Part shown: piece by piece, positions 60,571 to 64,000 of the stretch
Layout of the letters: each line of letters begins with the position of its first letter
Position numbering within the stretch: position 1 is the stretch's first letter
Assembly (NCBI GenBank): GCA_002914845.1
Contig: JXTC01000005.1
Coordinates: 1,474,394 to 1,538,393, forward strand
DNA length: 64,000 bases
From: Trema orientale
Taxonomy: Eukaryota > Streptophyta > Magnoliopsida > Rosales > Cannabaceae
Reading direction: 5' to 3'
Position numbers and translations under genes: made by a program
The notes under the pieces: model-generated
Database searches by the model: none
Seen by the model: the letters and a program-made list of their open reading frames with translations, nothing else
What the model was told of the DNA's origin: nothing

Positions 60571-61068
60571 CCGCAAAAGAGAAAACATCATGTTGTGATC
60601 TATATTCTATGAAAAGAAAGTAGTACTAATTTTAGTCGCTTAACTAATTAGTAACTAAACACATGTCAAAGATCAAAATTGAAGGTTTAAATACTCTAAT
60701 ATGTGCTAATTAAAATTCTAATATGCATTTTTAAAGCAAATATATAAACTATAATTAAAATACCATGTATATAATTACATCATCACAAGGTTTTACTCTA
60801 TTAAACTCGTACACTTTTTCCCTACCAGAAGTAAATTAAGAGGAACGTACAAGAATTACAAAACAAGAAATGACAAAGCAATGAGAGGGCATTCCAAAAT
60901 AACATTAAAAAATACATTAGTGCTTCTTTACCACTTTGGTTGTTTTGAAAGTAAAGGGGACAATAAAATATGAATGGAAGGTGAAATAAGCCAGTAAGAG
61001 GAGAGAAAGATGGGATAAATGCACTCAATATTCATCTCCGTGGTTTATGGTTTGTTTGAAGAATGATT

Positions 61069-61069
<1 letters not shown>

Positions 61070-61099
<30 letters not shown>
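61070..61099. repeat. Poly-T run of 30
   Basis: Directly visible homopolymer. Such runs are often retroposon tails read on the opposite strand, but no element body was recognised beside it. Confidence 0.9.
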
Positions 61100-63761
61100 C
61101 TCTTAACAAAGTGAAATGGAAAATTGGGCTATTTGTAATGAATAGTAATTGGGCATGCGAATTAGAATCTTGAAAGATTTTTATGTTTATTATGAATTTT
61201 GCATTTTTTGATATTTGGGAACTGGAAATTTATGGGATTCATTTAGCCATATTTTGGGATAAAGCCATACCCATCAAAACAAGTATATTCAAATTAACCC
61301 AATCTGAAACCCACGAGTCCACAACAAAATACACGATTTTTCTGATAAATTAAATTTTATAACTTTTAAAAAAATTATATTTAGTTTTATTATACAAAAC
61401 TGCCCAAAGATGTAATTACTTGATGTATTTCTATCAAAATTTTAAAAATCAGTACATTCTCATGAGTAATTAAACATAGTTTTCTAACATTCCCAAAAAT
61501 AAGTAACAAGATTCCAATAGATGTGCAACTAAACACATCAAAATTCATGTTTCTAAACAATCACATCACATTCTTTAGCTTTTTCATTAATCTGAAAATT
61601 TGGTATTCCACATACCAAACGGCCTAAATTTTCTCAAACAACATCTTAAGATTATCTTTGCTTTTCATTTGATCTCCTTCAAAACCGTAAAATTAAAAAT
61701 TAAATGTTGCCAAACAAAAGAAAGAATGCAAAATCTAATTAGACGGGCCCTCTAAAGATGATTTTTCTATTTTATCATAGAAATGTATATATTTTCTAAA
61801 GTGTGGGATTTAACTGGATGAATTGATCCATCAATGAGTATGCATTATTTGTCATGTTGTGTCATTGCCGTTCTAGGCAAAGTGGTAGAATATTAGTGGA
61901 TGTGATTATGGGTCATGTGAGAAGTTGATAGGTTATAATATGGAAAATATTAATGAACGTTAAGGTCCTATCACAGTTCACACAATGACGATGCCAGAAA
62001 GCGAGACACATAATTTATATAATCAAGTTTTGGCCACAAGACAAATCATCCATTGACCAATTATGAACTCCAAGTATATATACTTCTGTCACCTTGTAGA
62101 ACAGCTTAGAGGCCCATTTACGTAATGGCGTAAAATTGATATTGGAATGATTCTTCTATTATGAGGAAATGTATGTGAATTAGCCCATGATCATCATTTT
62201 GTCAAAACGATCTTCCAAGACAAAATATGATATAATATCGGAAAGTTGATAAAAAGTGACTAATTTTTCTGCAAATAAAAATGTCGATGTATAAAGTCTT
62301 TTAGTATCATCATGATCGTAATTCAGTACATGATATCTTATCGTGCTACTTATTTATGGCATTTAATTTTATGGTTGCTCATTTATGATATTCATGTAAC
62401 ATATATTATATAGTATACAAAGGATATGGTACTGGCGCCACCGGATTCGAAGTTATCGTCATTTTCAGTTCATTTCTAATCCTCAATAAGTACTCTCATG
62501 GTCCAAAAGAGATATTTATAAGTTTTATAATGTAAGGAACAATTTATCAATTAGGGCGTTCGTTGAGGATATATAATCATACAGCCCCTTAACTTACCTT
62601 CCGTGTCCTGTTAAAGAAAATGAAAGACAAATCTATTTTCTGGCCAAGCAAATTATGTTGCCAAAGGTCATACTTGTTTATTCCTAAATTATTTCTGTAA
62701 TGATTATGGGTAACAAGCACAAATATGTAAATAAAAAAGATATAGTGCTACATATCTTGATATATTAATATCGACAAAAAATAAGAAGTGATCATATCAT
62801 ATAATTATGTAATTTAATGTCTTATACATGTTAATTTATGTCTTTTAAGTTATTTGTCACTTAAACTGCTAGGCTATTTAGTTATAAATCTAGAGGAAAG
62901 TGTTGTGATGTATAGTATTTTCAATAAAAAATCTGTTCTTGTTACTACTGTAAAAAGATATGTAACAGTTTTTCGATATTGACCATACAATGACACGTGT
63001 AAATAAGAGATAAGATTCTTTGGAAAGGGCAAAGAAGCATCCCCTTTTCCCCCTCAAAAAAATAGAAAAAATAGAAAAAGAAGCATCCCCTTTATTAATG
63101 TTAATGATGGGCTAGCCTACTCTTGATTTACACATGAAAGGTAACGGTCAAGTTTGTTAGAAGATCAGCTCGTGTTATATATCCACTAGAGGGTATGGCA
63201 TGTACTATGCCAGTCATATATTCCCTCCTCCATATTTTCTTTTTCACTATTTTAGGAAAAAGCCAGAAACAACCTTCATACTCCAAACACGATGATCAAG
63301 TAAGTGCCTCATCCATGGCCCCATCTGATCAGATGCGATGCGTTAAACTTTGAAGAAATGATGTACACATCAGTCGTATATAAGAAACACACCTCTTATT
63401 TATTATACTATTTTATTTAGATTATTCTTCTTGAGGGATTTATTCTGTTTATTTTATTTAGTTGGTAGTAAGTATAATTTCTTTTCATTTGGTATGTGTT
63501 CTTCACTTAAAAAGTGTACTTGCTTTGTATATATTTATTCATTATACCAATAACAACCACCTTTGAAATCAATTCTTATCAGCAGTTATTGCAATTTCTT
63601 TCCCACTATCACATATTATTTCATATATATTTTCTAAGAGGAAAATCACATATTTCATATTTTCTACGTATTATCACTATTATGACTATTTATTTTTATT
63701 CGTCATTTTTGTAGAATTTGATATATTCATCATAATTATTACTATAGTTTTTCATTTTTTT

Positions 63762-63860
63762 TTCAATATACTCTTACCATTACATATTCCCTGATAATAA
63801 TATTTTTGAGCATTCAATATACTCTTACCATTACATATTCCCTGATAATAATATTTTTGT
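63762..63860. repeat. 51-bp tandem duplication
   Basis: ttcaatatactcttaccatt and the following cctgataataatatttttg occur at 63762 and again at 63813. Confidence 0.9.
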
Positions 63861-64000
63861 GCTCAAAATTGAGTGACAGTAAAACCCTTAACAGAAATAA
63901 AAACGAGTAAAAAGTGGATTTCGCTTAATATCGGTTAACAATTGGTGTCTACTTTTCTGGGAACGATACTGTACTGTGGATAGAAGAACTTGTTGTATGT

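Larger units (their letters stand above)
60575..64000. other. AT-rich intergenic region, no gene recognised
   Basis: Contains a run of 30 T (61070-61099) and a 51-bp tandem pair (63762-63860). No open frame shows similarity to a known family. Confidence 0.5.

Overview
This is nuclear DNA from a flowering plant, most likely a eudicot. The genes are interrupted by GT-AG introns and encode plant-specific families: TBL O-acetyltransferase, DUF3700/TSJT1, an NF-YC of the plant NF-YC1/3/4/9 type, ECR1, and an OEP7-like envelope protein. The intergenic DNA is very AT-rich and full of small non-autonomous transposons, SINEs and microsatellites. I cannot name the species.

Layout. 1-500: MITE copies. 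2011-3493 (-): 3-ketodihydrosphingosine reductase (TSC10/KDSR), three exons. 3.5-9.5 kb: no recognised gene, one foldback repeat. 9550-10098 (-): two-exon gene for a small conserved plant protein of unknown function. 13125-17908 (-): ECR1, the catalytic subunit of the NEDD8/RUB E1, nine exons. 18.2-22 kb: foldback repeats and a 5'-truncated SINE with an exact 21-bp target duplication. 22756-22918 (+): a complete U1 snRNA gene with USE, TATA and 3'-box-like element. 23716-26535 (-): a TBL10/11-like polysaccharide O-acetyltransferase, four exons. 28.4 kb: SINE. 30414-30902 (-): Harbinger-associated Myb/SANT-type C-terminal region, possibly a chimera. 31827-32036 (-): OEP7-like chloroplast outer envelope protein. 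32.35-34.0 kb: a nest of at least four small transposons. 34915-38385 (+): ATP-dependent NAD(P)HX dehydratase (NAXD), eleven exons, apparently with two GC-AG introns. 39769-40533 (-): NF-YC, intronless CDS with a 5'-UTR intron. 43012-45378: non-autonomous hAT-like element carrying two smaller elements. 47243-51754 (-): TSJT1/DUF3700 protein, five exons, with a 2.9-kb first intron rich in ACGTG boxes and tandem duplications. 52.4-64 kb: no gene recognised; SINE-derived tandem copies and a SINE split by a CACTA-type element.

The genes are independent, single-gene transcription units of ordinary housekeeping or regulatory function: sphingolipid synthesis, neddylation, splicing RNA, wall acetylation, nicotinamide cofactor repair, CCAAT-binding transcription. 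I see no cluster or operon-like system. The most unusual material is the layered transposon structures, the non-canonical splice sites in NAXD and the organisation of the TSJT1 first intron. Exon borders were set by hand from splice consensus, frame continuity and family similarity; no alignment or transcript data were available.
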